From a bacterium (GTDB lineage: Bacteria; Sumerlaeota; Sumerlaeia; SLMS01): 64,000 bases of DNA. Under the pieces are notes generated by a model that searched no databases, was not told where the DNA came from, and saw nothing but the letters and a program-made list of their open reading frames with translations. Position 1 is the first letter of the stretch. Each line of letters begins with the position of its first letter. The position numbers and the translations under genes are program-made. Of the stretch, positions 11,670 to 18,901 are shown one piece after another. Location: contig WGMQ01000026.1 of assembly GCA_016125005.1 (NCBI GenBank), positions 87,450-151,449 on the forward strand. Direction: 5' to 3'.

Positions 11670-11768
11670 TCCACGACTGGGAGCAGGGAAAATGCGCTTG
11701 CCGCCACCCGGGAACGCCCCGTTCCATCGCCCGTCAACCAGCGTTGCGATGTGAGAGGCCTCCCGGGT

Positions 11769-12956
11769 ATGTCGTTGATTAATTGGTTCAGCGGAAAATG
11801 GTTCGGCATGGTGCACGGAAACAATCTCGTGTACAACACCTGCTGGGAAGACCCCCGTCTGGACCGCGTGGCGCTGGAACTGGGACCCGAGGACACCGTC
11901 ATGGTGATCACCTCCGCGGGCTGCAATGCGCTCGACTACGCGCTCGACGCGCCCAAGCACGTTTATGCGGTGGACATGAACCCGCGCCAGAACGCGCTCC
12001 TTGAACTAAAGATCGCCGGCATCAAGGCCCTCCCCTACGAGACCTTTTGGGAGCTGTTCGGCAACGGCCGCCTCCCCAACTTCCGCGAGGTGCTCCGCAC
12101 GCAACTCAAGCCGCACCTGTCCCCCTGGGCGCTCGCCTACTGGGAGCGCCACTCGTCCTTCTTCACCGGCAAGCGCAGCTTCTATTTCCGCGGGTCCTCC
12201 GGCGCCGTGGCGCACTTCTGCAACTACTACATCGACAAGGTGGCGAAGATCCGCCCCGAAGTGACCGCCTTCCTGGACGCCAAGACCGTCGAGGAGCAGG
12301 CGGAAATCTATCACCGCTCCATCAGGTCGGCCTTCTGGACCGGCTTCATGAAGAAGGTAATGGGGAGCGACACGACCCTGTCGATGCTCGGCGTCCCGCG
12401 CCAGCAGCGCCAGCAGGTCGAGCAGCACTTCAACGGCAAGATCTCCAAGTTCATGGAGCATTGCATGGAGGTGGTGTTCGCCAAGCTGCCGATCCACGAC
12501 AACTACTTCTGGCGCGTCTACATGACGGGGCGATATACGCCCGAGTGCTGTCCCAACTACCTGAAGCGCGAACACTTCGAGGCGCTCAAGGGCGGGCTCG
12601 TGGACCTGATCTCGACCCACACCATGTCGATCGAGCAGTTCCTGGTGCAGAACAACGTGAAGATCACGCACTTCATCCTGCTGGATCACATGGACTGGCT
12701 TTCGACCTTCAAGTACGCGCTGCTGGAATCGGAGTGGCAGGCCATCGTCGACCGCGCCGCGCCGAAGGCCCGCGTCATGTATCGCAGCGGCGGCATGAAG
12801 GTGGAGTACGTCGAGCCGATCCGCGTGAAGATCGACGGGCAGGAGCGCCGCGTCGGCGACCTGGTAACCTATAACACGGAACTGGCCGAGAAGCTGCACG
12901 AAGTCGACCGCGTGCACACCTACGGCAGCTTCTATATCGCGGACTTCAAGAAATAA
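11769..12956 (+). CDS. btaA: BtaA-like S-adenosylmethionine:diacylglycerol 3-amino-3-carboxypropyltransferase (DUF3419)
   Basis: The family moves the 3-amino-3-carboxypropyl group of AdoMet onto diacylglycerol, the first step towards the betaine lipid DGTS. The 395-residue protein has the family start [20 protein letters not shown] and the AdoMet-binding strand [16 protein letters not shown], then [17 protein letters not shown]. The C-terminal part holds LLDHMDWLS and [15 protein letters not shown], as expected for DUF3419. The ATG is used; a GTG 18 bases upstream is possible. No BtaB N-methyltransferase lies nearby, so the pathway may be completed elsewhere or a homoserine lipid may be the end product. 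An approximately 1.1-kb repeat region follows. Confidence 0.82.
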   Translation: MSLINWFSGKWFGMVHGNNLVYNTCWEDPRLDRVALELGPEDTVMVITSAGCNALDYALDAPKHVYAVDMNPRQNALLELKIAGIKALPYETFWELFGNGRLPNFREVLRTQLKPHLSPWALAYWERHSSFFTGKRSFYFRGSSGAVAHFCNYYIDKVAKIRPEVTAFLDAKTVEEQAEIYHRSIRSAFWTGFMKKVMGSDTTLSMLGVPRQQRQQVEQHFNGKISKFMEHCMEVVFAKLPIHDNYFWRVYMTGRYTPECCPNYLKREHFEALKGGLVDLISTHTMSIEQFLVQNNVKITHFILLDHMDWLSTFKYALLESEWQAIVDRAAPKARVMYRSGGMKVEYVEPIRVKIDGQERRVGDLVTYNTELAEKLHEVDRVHTYGSFYIADFKK

Positions 12957-13086
12957 CCGCGGGAAAAAGCGAAAAGCGGGTCCGCAGATGACGCAGATGG
13001 CGCAGATACGATGATCTGGGGATGTGCGAGGGGTATGATCCGGGCACTTAGGTAACAGATAGTCCGCGCACATGGGTGACAGTCTG

Positions 13087-13203
13087 CCCGCCTAAAACAT
13101 CCCGAAGGGATGACAGCCAATAGCCGGTGGTTGAGGCCGCAGAGGCCGACACCACCGGACCGCCGATGATGGGAACCGACCCCGAAGGGGGTCGCATCGG
13201 CGC
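13087..13203 (+). repeat. Left arm of inverted repeat, family A
   Basis: About 117 bp from 'cccgcctaaaacatccc' to 'gtcgcatcggcgc'. Its reverse complement recurs at 13724-13841 with roughly 85-90% identity by eye. It contains a small hairpin, CATCCCGAAGGGATG, and the conserved core ACCGGACCGCCGATGATGGG. A more diverged third copy lies at 27031-27120. Confidence 0.85.
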
Positions 13204-13247
13204 TGAAAGGCCGGGATGTGGGACAAGGCCGAACGAGAAAAAAAAGA

Positions 13248-13291
13248 TTCACCACAGAGGCACGGAGACACGGAGAAAAGCGCACAGAGAA
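13248..13291 (+). repeat. 'accacagaggcacggagacacggag' intergenic element
   Basis: A purine-rich tract with the imperfect internal period 'cacggaga'. To my knowledge this kind of sequence is scattered in intergenic DNA of many Planctomycetes, Verrucomicrobia and related phyla. It lies between other repeats and encodes nothing convincing. Confidence 0.6.
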
Positions 13292-13356
13292 CGCGGGATG
13301 GATGCAACTCCCCGTCTCCTCTGCCGCTGTCTGCCATGTCACCTCGGCGGTCGTGC

Positions 13357-13453
13357 AAGGCCTGAAAGGCCGGCAGAGCCAAGCCCGGTCTGACCGAGCA
13401 ACGCGAGGGAGGGCCGGGTCGAAAGGCATCGCGTGTGCGGTCTGAAGGACCGC
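13357..13453 (+). repeat. Family B repeat, single arm
   Basis: The sequence 'ggcctgaaaggccggcagagccaagccc' leads to 'gcggtctgaaggaccgc'. It is closely matched by 27255-27352, which has the same order of blocks (GGCCTGAA, CAGAG, AAGCCC, CTGACCG, GCAACGCG, GGAGGGC, GCGGTCTG). Unlike the 27-kb copy, no second inverted arm follows. Confidence 0.8.
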
Positions 13454-13507
13454 TGCAGGTCCATTTCATGGGCCCCGCGAAGCATTCGTCCCCGAGGGAC
13501 GCCTGAC

Positions 13508-13537
13508 GGTAGCCAGCCAATGAATTGGCTGGCTACC
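13508..13537. repeat. Perfect 14-bp inverted repeat (hairpin)
   Basis: GGTAGCCAGCCAAT and its exact reverse complement are separated only by GA. There is no T-run on either side, so it is not an obvious terminator. It sits between family B and family A repeats, and could be a fold in the element or a protein-binding palindrome. Confidence 0.85.
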
Positions 13538-13581
13538 ATCGGTTTTCCCTGCCGGGACATGCGGCCAACCGGTCGCGGGTC

Positions 13582-13726
13582 GGGGGCCACTGGACGCCCT
13601 CCGTGGTCGAATGGACAAAATGCACGACATGGACTTCATAGGGGGTTGAGCATGCTACCCACCCCTGTCCCGAGAATCTGCGAAATCGGCGTAATCTGTG
13701 GTCGTGCTTTTGTTTTCTGCCCCGCG
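13582..13726 (+). repeat. Direct repeat copy 1
   Basis: Runs from 'cgggggccactgg' through 'gacatggactt', 'gttgagcatgctaccc', 'gagaatctgcgaaatcggc' and 'gtggtcgtgctttt'. The same blocks in the same order recur at 13842-13983. The outer part 'gagaatctgcgaaatc' also occurs, reversed, beside the 27-kb family A copy. Confidence 0.82.
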
Positions 13727-13841
13727 CCGATGCGACACCTTTCAGGGTCGGTTCCCATCATCGGCGGTCCGGTGGTATCGGCCTTTGCGGCCTCAACGCA
13801 CCGGCTATTGGCTATCATCCCTCCGGGATGTTTTCGGCGGG
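13724..13841 (-). repeat. Right arm of inverted repeat, family A
   Basis: Reverse complement of 13087-13203 with small differences ('ctccgggatg' for 'cgaaggg'). The two arms are 520 bp apart. The arm is flanked by the two direct-repeat copies, which suggests a nested or duplicated element. Confidence 0.85.
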
Positions 13842-13983
13842 CGGGGGCCATTGGAGGTTATCCGAGGTCGAACGGACAAAATCGACGACATGGACTTAAT
13901 GAAGAGTTGAGCATGCTACCCGCCCTGTCCCGAGAATCTGCGAAATCGGCGCATTCGGTGGTCAGGCTTTTCTTGGCCCTGCG
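13842..13983 (+). repeat. Direct repeat copy 2
   Basis: Second copy of the 13582-13726 unit, with 'gacatggacttaatgaagagttgagcatgctaccc' matching copy 1 apart from scattered changes. It ends about 70 bp before the ymdB-like start codon, so part of it may form the 5' region of that gene. Confidence 0.82.
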
Positions 13984-14052
13984 ACGGCTCGGTGGTTCAT
14001 CCTAGACCGGCGCCTCGGTCCGGCGCATCTGTCATTCTTCGGAGCTGCTTGC

Positions 14053-14844
14053 ATGAACCTCCTCTTTGTCGGCGATATTTTCGGGAATCCCGGGCGGGCG
14101 GCGATCAAGCGTCTGGTCCCCGCTCTTCGGCGTGAACTCGAGTTGGACATCGTGATTGCCAACTGCGAGAACTCCGCGGGTGGGAAGGGGATCACGGAGA
14201 AGATCGCGCAGGAGCTGTTTCAGGCGGGGTGCGACGTGCTGACGGGCGGGAATCATATCTTCGCCCAGAAGGACAGCTACGATTTCATCGATCGTGAGCA
14301 ACGCCTCGTGCGTCCGCTCAACTACCCGAACGGTGCACCGGGACGCGGCTTTGTGGTACACACCAGCGAGGCCGGTCCGGTGATCGGCGTGATCAATGCC
14401 TGCGGCCGGAGCTTCATGGGTCCCCACTACGACGATCCCTTCCGGGCCCTCGATGCGGCCGTGGATCAGGTCAGTGCCGAGACCCCCATCATCCTGGTCG
14501 ATTTCCACGCGGAAACGACGAGCGAGAAGGTGGCAATGGGCTGGTTTCTGGATGGACGCGTGACGGCGGTGGTGGGGACTCATACCCACATCCCGACGGC
14601 CGACGAGCGTCTGCTCCACCGAGGCACCGCGTACATCACGGACGTGGGCATGACGGGGCCTTATGACTCGGTGATCGGCGACGACAAGGACATCATCCTG
14701 GAGGCGATGCTGTCGCAGATGCCCAAGCGCTTCGAAGTGGCGCAGCCCCGCGAAGTGGCCCTCTGTGCGGTGCTGATCGACGTGGACACGCAGACCGGCC
14801 AGGCGAAGTCGATCCGCCGTATTCGCCGCGAGCTGGTGGACTGA
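14053..14844 (+). CDS. YmdB-family metallophosphoesterase (2',3'-cyclic-nucleotide phosphodiesterase)
   Basis: YmdB-type enzymes are di-metal phosphodiesterases active on 2',3'- or 3',5'-cyclic nucleotides; Bacillus YmdB affects biofilm and motility decisions. The 263-residue protein matches the family in length. Metal ligands are visible: Asp8 (FVGDIFG), Glu39-Asn40 (NCENSAGG), Asn67-His68 (GGNHIF), His152 (VDFHAETTSEK) and His177/His179 (VGTHTHIPT). The C-terminal TDVGMTGPYDSVIG is also typical. The ATG has GGAG eight bases upstream. It is followed 78 bp later by nadA in the same direction. Confidence 0.9.
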   Translation: MNLLFVGDIFGNPGRAAIKRLVPALRRELELDIVIANCENSAGGKGITEKIAQELFQAGCDVLTGGNHIFAQKDSYDFIDREQRLVRPLNYPNGAPGRGFVVHTSEAGPVIGVINACGRSFMGPHYDDPFRALDAAVDQVSAETPIILVDFHAETTSEKVAMGWFLDGRVTAVVGTHTHIPTADERLLHRGTAYITDVGMTGPYDSVIGDDKDIILEAMLSQMPKRFEVAQPREVALCAVLIDVDTQTGQAKSIRRIRRELVD

Positions 14845-14922
14845 CCCCGACTCGCCATCGCATTCCACGTTTGACCCACCGGGCACCGCTGGCGACCTTT
14901 CCTGCCAAGGAGATTGTCTTCC

Positions 14923-16029
14923 ATGAGCCTTGCGCCACTTCCCGTCTCGCCCCTGATCGGCAACGATCCTGTCTCGCCGGAGCTGCGGGAGCGGCTCTCC
15001 GCGGCCAGGAAGGCGCTTGGCTCCCGCGTGCTGATCCTCGGGCACCACTACCAGCGCGATGACGTGATCGATTTTGCCGATGTGCGGGGCGACAGCCTCG
15101 ACCTGGCGATGCGTGCCTCGAAGACCAGCGGCGTCGAGTACGTGATCTTCTGCGGCGTTCACTTCATGGCCGAGACCGCCGACATCCTGACCCCTCCGGA
15201 TGTACAGGTCATCCTCCCGGACATGCGCGCTGGCTGCTCGATGGCGGACATGGCGGACATCGACCAGGTGGAGGAAGCCTGGGAGGTCCTGACCAAGGCA
15301 ACCTCCAAGCGCTACATCCCGATCACCTACATCAACTCGACCGCGGCGCTGAAGGCGTTCTGCGGTCGCCACGGCGGCGCTGTCTGCACCAGCTCGAACG
15401 CGCGCAAGGTGGTGGAATGGGCCTTCACGCAGGGCGAGAAGCTCCTGTTCTTTCCCGACCAGCACCTTGGCCGGAACACCTGCCACGCGCTGGGTATCGG
15501 CCTCGACGACATGCTGGTCTACGACCCGCACAACCCGCACGAGCGCGCGGGCGGAAACGATCCGAAGCTCTACGACCAGAAGAAGGTCGTGCTCTGGCGC
15601 GGCCATTGCAGCGTCCACCAGAACTTCTCGCCGAGCCACCCCGACGTCCTGCGTTCGCGCTATCCGGGGGTGAAGATCCTGGTCCACCCCGAATGCCAGT
15701 TCGAGGTGGTGCAGAAGGCCGACCTGGTGGGCTCGACGCGCTTCATCATCGACACGGTGAAGGCGGCGCCCGCGGGAACCCGCTGGGCCATCGGCACGGA
15801 GCACCACCTTGTGAATCGTCTCGCGCAGGAGCATCCCGAGCAGATGATCACCACGCTGGCGCCCTTCGCCTGCCAGTGCTCCACCATGTTCCGCATCTCG
15901 CCGGAAGCCCTCGCCGACCGCCTGGAGGAGCTTGTCCAGGGCAAGGCATCCAACGTGATCCGCGTGGATGACGAGACGCGGCGCTGGGCGACCATCGCCC
16001 TCGAACGCATGTTGGACATGCGCGACTGA
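14923..16029 (+). CDS. nadA: Quinolinate synthase NadA
   Basis: NadA condenses iminoaspartate with dihydroxyacetone phosphate to give quinolinate for NAD synthesis, using a 4Fe-4S cluster. The 368-residue protein has GHHYQRDDVIDFADVRGDS (40-58) and the likely cluster cysteines Cys105 (RAGCSMAD), Cys229 (RGHCSVH) and Cys317 or 319 (FACQCSTMF). It also has the substrate segments YINSTAALKA and SSNARKV. AAGGAG lies ten bases before the ATG; an upstream in-frame TTG sits too close to that site. NadB and NadC are not in the window. Confidence 0.95.
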   Translation: MSLAPLPVSPLIGNDPVSPELRERLSAARKALGSRVLILGHHYQRDDVIDFADVRGDSLDLAMRASKTSGVEYVIFCGVHFMAETADILTPPDVQVILPDMRAGCSMADMADIDQVEEAWEVLTKATSKRYIPITYINSTAALKAFCGRHGGAVCTSSNARKVVEWAFTQGEKLLFFPDQHLGRNTCHALGIGLDDMLVYDPHNPHERAGGNDPKLYDQKKVVLWRGHCSVHQNFSPSHPDVLRSRYPGVKILVHPECQFEVVQKADLVGSTRFIIDTVKAAPAGTRWAIGTEHHLVNRLAQEHPEQMITTLAPFACQCSTMFRISPEALADRLEELVQGKASNVIRVDDETRRWATIALERMLDMRD

Positions 16030-16075
16030 ATATTTGGACCGCCCACCGGTAGTAGTTCCATCGGAGGATCCCCCC

Positions 16076-17374
16076 ATGAAGTTCCGCTCGTTGCTCCCCG
16101 CTGCCGCCCTGTCACTGGGCTTGGTGGCTTCCATTGCGTCCGCGTCCCCGGAAACGGTGGCCCGCGGATTCGTTACGGACCTACTCGCAGGAAAGCTCAA
16201 CACCACAACGCAACCCCTCACGCCGGAGATGAAGAAGGCGGTCGATTCGGGGGCTCTTGCTCCGTCGCTGGCGCAGCTCAAGGACGCGCGCATCGTCGGT
16301 GAGCCATCGTCCCACCGCATGGGGCCCTACACCATTGTGGACGTTCCGATCACCTCAGGCGGCAAGCCGCTTAATGCCGCCGTCACCGTCAACGCCAGCG
16401 AGCAGATCGGGGGTCTCTTCTTCCGCGCCCGAATCGAAGAACCGGCCAACGCGGCCCAGGACTGGGTCGAGGAAAAGGTGACCGTCGGGTCCGCACCGTG
16501 GACGCTTCCCGGCTTCCTGACTCTTCCGAAAACAGGCGACCGGCTTCCGGCAATCGTGATCCTTGGTGGCTCCGGCCCGACCGACGCCGATGGCACCGTT
16601 GCGGCCAACAAGCCCTATCGCGACTTGGCTCATTCCCTCGCCCCGAAAGGCGTCGCGGTCCTGCGCTATGACAAGCGTCCCTATGCCCACGGCAAGGAGA
16701 TGATGGCGGCGCCGAGTGTCACGCTGCGCGAGGAGTATGTGGACGACGCCGTGGCGGCCATCGCGCTGCTGAAGCAGAACCCGCGTGTGGATCCGGCGCG
16801 CATCTTCCTATTCGGACACAGTCTCGGTGCCCATGCGCTCCCACGGGTGGCAGAGGCAGATCCGAGCGTCGCGGGACTCATCTTCTCCGCACCGGGTCCA
16901 CCGGATCTTGCCGCGGTGCTGGTGCGACAGCTTGAGTATATCGCCAAGCTGGACGGAACGATTTCACCGGAGGAACAGGCCGGCATCGACGAGGCAACCC
17001 GCGCGGTCGCCGAACTCGCCGCCCTGACCCCGGACACCGCTGCTGGAAAGAGCGTTCTCGGCGTGCCCGCAGCCTACTGGCTGGACCTCCGGGAGCACGA
17101 TCCGCGGGTCGCCACGGCGCGGCTTCCGCAACCGCTCCTGTTCCTGCAGGGCGGTCGTGACTATCAGGTCACCCCGGCAGACGCGAAACTGTGGAAGGAC
17201 ACGCTGGACGCCGCAGGCAAGGCGGCCACTTGGAAGTTCTATCCCGACGTGAACCACCTCATGATCGCCGGGACGGGCGTACCTCAGCCTGGCGAATACG
17301 CCACGCCGGGGCGCGTGGATGTACACCTTATCGACGACGTTGCGGCCTTCGTGCTGGGAGCCGCGGGGAAGTAA
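16076..17374 (+). CDS. Secreted alpha/beta-hydrolase
   Basis: A 432-residue exported hydrolase of unknown substrate, probably an esterase or peptidase-like member. A signal peptide (LLPAAALSLGLVASIASASP) is followed by an N-terminal DUF3887-like domain of about 100 residues. The alpha/beta-hydrolase core then starts at PAIVILGGSGPTDADG. The nucleophile is Ser249 in FGHSLGAH. The acid is probably Asp in LQGGRDYQVTP, and the base is His in YPDVNHLMI. The start has GGAGGATCC just upstream, and the signal peptide begins at that ATG. It converges on the epimerase gene, with the two stop codons 12 bp apart. Confidence 0.85.
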   Translation: MKFRSLLPAAALSLGLVASIASASPETVARGFVTDLLAGKLNTTTQPLTPEMKKAVDSGALAPSLAQLKDARIVGEPSSHRMGPYTIVDVPITSGGKPLNAAVTVNASEQIGGLFFRARIEEPANAAQDWVEEKVTVGSAPWTLPGFLTLPKTGDRLPAIVILGGSGPTDADGTVAANKPYRDLAHSLAPKGVAVLRYDKRPYAHGKEMMAAPSVTLREEYVDDAVAAIALLKQNPRVDPARIFLFGHSLGAHALPRVAEADPSVAGLIFSAPGPPDLAAVLVRQLEYIAKLDGTISPEEQAGIDEATRAVAELAALTPDTAAGKSVLGVPAAYWLDLREHDPRVATARLPQPLLFLQGGRDYQVTPADAKLWKDTLDAAGKAATWKFYPDVNHLMIAGTGVPQPGEYATPGRVDVHLIDDVAAFVLGAAGK

Positions 17375-17391
17375 CCGACCCGGTGGTTACT
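17370..17391. terminator. Small inverted repeat spanning two convergent stop codons
   Basis: AGTAACC (17370-17376) pairs with GGTTACT (17385-17391). Each arm contains the TAA stop of one of the converging genes. There is no T-run, so if it ends transcription it is weak. It may simply limit read-through or protect both 3' ends. Confidence 0.35.
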
Positions 17392-18514
17392 CCTTCACGA
17401 GTCCGCGCGCCACCAGCTCACGGTGCGCCTGCTCGACCTTGTCCTCGGCCTCGACGGTTGCCGACCAATCGACCAGGTTCTGGAGGCCCTGCTCCAGCGT
17501 GATCGAGGGCTTCCAACCGAGCCGCGACAGCTTCGTCGGGTCGCCAAAACAATGGCGAATGTCGCCGGAGCGGAACCGCTTCACGATCTCCGGCTCCAGG
17601 TCGGGCCGTCCGTTGAGGCGCGCGAGGATGCGGGCGATCTCCCCCACCGACGTGGAGCGACCCGTGCACAGGTTGTAAACTTCGAGGTTGGATGCCGGGT
17701 TCTCCAGCAGGAAGAGCTTGGCCGACACCAGATCACGCACGTCGATGAAGTCTCGGGACTGGGCGCCGTCCTCGTAGATGAGCGGGCGGTTGCCGTTCTT
17801 GATGCGGGAGGAAAAGATCGCGGCCACTCCCGTGTAGGGATTCGACAGGGACTGGCGCGGGCCGTAGACGTTGAAGAAGCGGCATGCGGTGACGGAAATC
17901 TTGTGGGTGCGTCCGACGACCAGCGAGTACTCCTCCTGGTCCTTCTTGTTGAGCGCATAGACCGAGGTGCAATGCAGCGGCTTGGACTCGGGCGTGGGGA
18001 CGGCCTCAAGGGCCTCGCCGTGCTCGTCGCGCATCTCGAAGTCCTGCTTCTCCAACTGCGCGTCGGGGCGCAGGCGCGGCGACAGCAGCGCGCCGTCGGA
18101 CGGGCGGCGATACTGTCCCTCGCCGTAGATGCTCATGGAGCTGGCCATGAGGAGGCGCTCGACCTTGGTCTTCTCGTTCACGAGCAGGTCGAGGAGTACC
18201 GCCGTGCCCCCGGTGTTGACGCGGGTGTAGCGCTCGACCTGGTACTGGGACTGACCGACACCGACCATCGCGGCGTCGTGGATCACCGCATCGATGCCAT
18301 CAAGAGCCTTCAGCAACGCATCGCGATCCAGCACATCGCCACGAACGAACTCGGCCTCGCGGGTCAGGTAGGCGGGCGGCTCGCTGATGTTGCCGTGCAC
18401 CTGAGGCTCCAAGTTGTCGAAGACACGCACCTTGTAGCCGCGCTGGAGCAGCAGATCGACGGTATGCGAGCCGATAAACCCGGCTCCTCCGGTGACAAGG
18501 ACGTGCTTGAACAT
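17387..18514 (-). CDS. NAD-dependent epimerase/dehydratase (extended SDR, sugar-nucleotide type)
   Basis: Probable sugar-nucleotide epimerase or dehydratase of the extended short-chain dehydrogenase family. The 375-residue protein has the Rossmann motif VTGGAGFIGSH (7-17), catalytic Ser in ASSMSIYG, Tyr186 and Lys190 in SVYALNKK, and the substrate-loop segments CRFFNVYGPRQ and YEDGAQSRDFIDVRD. The ATG at 18514 follows GGAAGGAGT. The frame stays open for 59 further codons upstream, but those are low-complexity and carry no homology. The insertion at 140-180 is longer than in GalE. The specific sugar cannot be assigned; UDP-glucose or UDP-glucuronate 4-epimerase is possible. Confidence 0.88.
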   Translation of the reverse strand: MFKHVLVTGGAGFIGSHTVDLLLQRGYKVRVFDNLEPQVHGNISEPPAYLTREAEFVRGDVLDRDALLKALDGIDAVIHDAAMVGVGQSQYQVERYTRVNTGGTAVLLDLLVNEKTKVERLLMASSMSIYGEGQYRRPSDGALLSPRLRPDAQLEKQDFEMRDEHGEALEAVPTPESKPLHCTSVYALNKKDQEEYSLVVGRTHKISVTACRFFNVYGPRQSLSNPYTGVAAIFSSRIKNGNRPLIYEDGAQSRDFIDVRDLVSAKLFLLENPASNLEVYNLCTGRSTSVGEIARILARLNGRPDLEPEIVKRFRSGDIRHCFGDPTKLSRLGWKPSITLEQGLQNLVDWSATVEAEDKVEQAHRELVARGLVKE

Positions 18515-18901
18515 GCGGGTGACTCCTTCCATGGGGCGCCCGAGGCGGTGGTGACGGGCGGACCGGGAGCGTGGGGCGATGGGGGGGGGAGAGGCAAGCG
18601 CGGAAAGGGGGAAATCGCCAGCGCACCGCTCCCGGTCGCCGGGCGGAGCCGCTTGGGCCGGCTCTGGCGCGGCACGGAACGAGCCGGTCAATTTTGGCTA
18701 TTCCCTTGGAAGATCAGAAAATAATAAGAAAACAAACGATTCTTTTTAATTGTACCCTCGAATCGTCCCTGCTTGGCTTGGCACCGCCTTCGGAGGGGGT
18801 CTCAGAGGCGACGTGCATTTTTCCGCGAAATTACCATGTCCGGAACAGATGTCCGGGAGGACGACCCCGACCAAACCCAATTCCAAGGAGTTAGTACACA
18901 A
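18515..18901. other. Divergent intergenic region with AT-rich island
   Basis: 387 bp between the epimerase and the beta-helix gene. The part next to the epimerase is very G-rich (a run of eight G near 18585). Positions about 18690-18760 are unusually AT-rich ('aaaataataagaaaacaaacg', 'tctttttaattgta') and probably hold the promoter of the secreted protein gene. I cannot fix -35 and -10 boxes with confidence. AAGGAG lies shortly before the start codon at 18902. Confidence 0.5.

Larger units (their letters stand above)
12957..14052. other. Non-coding repeat-rich intergenic region
   Basis: Nearly 1.1 kb without a convincing gene between the BtaA-like and YmdB-like genes. Both strands have open frames, but they run through repeated DNA, lack ribosome sites and encode Arg/Gly/Pro-rich products. 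The stretch contains an inverted repeat pair of about 118 bp, a direct repeat pair of about 145 bp, a copy of a 'GGCCTGAA..GGCC' family element, an 'accacagaggcacggag' element and a perfect 14-bp hairpin, each listed separately. Confidence 0.8.

Noticed and set aside
13582..13983. CRISPR-like array
   Set aside because: Only two long (about 145 bp) diverged copies, no regular short repeats or spacers, and no cas genes.
13092..14005. Possible small proteins in the 13-kb repeat region
   Set aside because: Frames run through repeats, differ between repeat copies, lack ribosome sites and have biased composition.
14032..16320. Long open frame of about 760 codons antisense to the ymdB-like and nadA genes
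   Set aside because: Both plus-strand genes have clear active-site motifs and ribosome sites; the antisense frame is a by-product of high GC.
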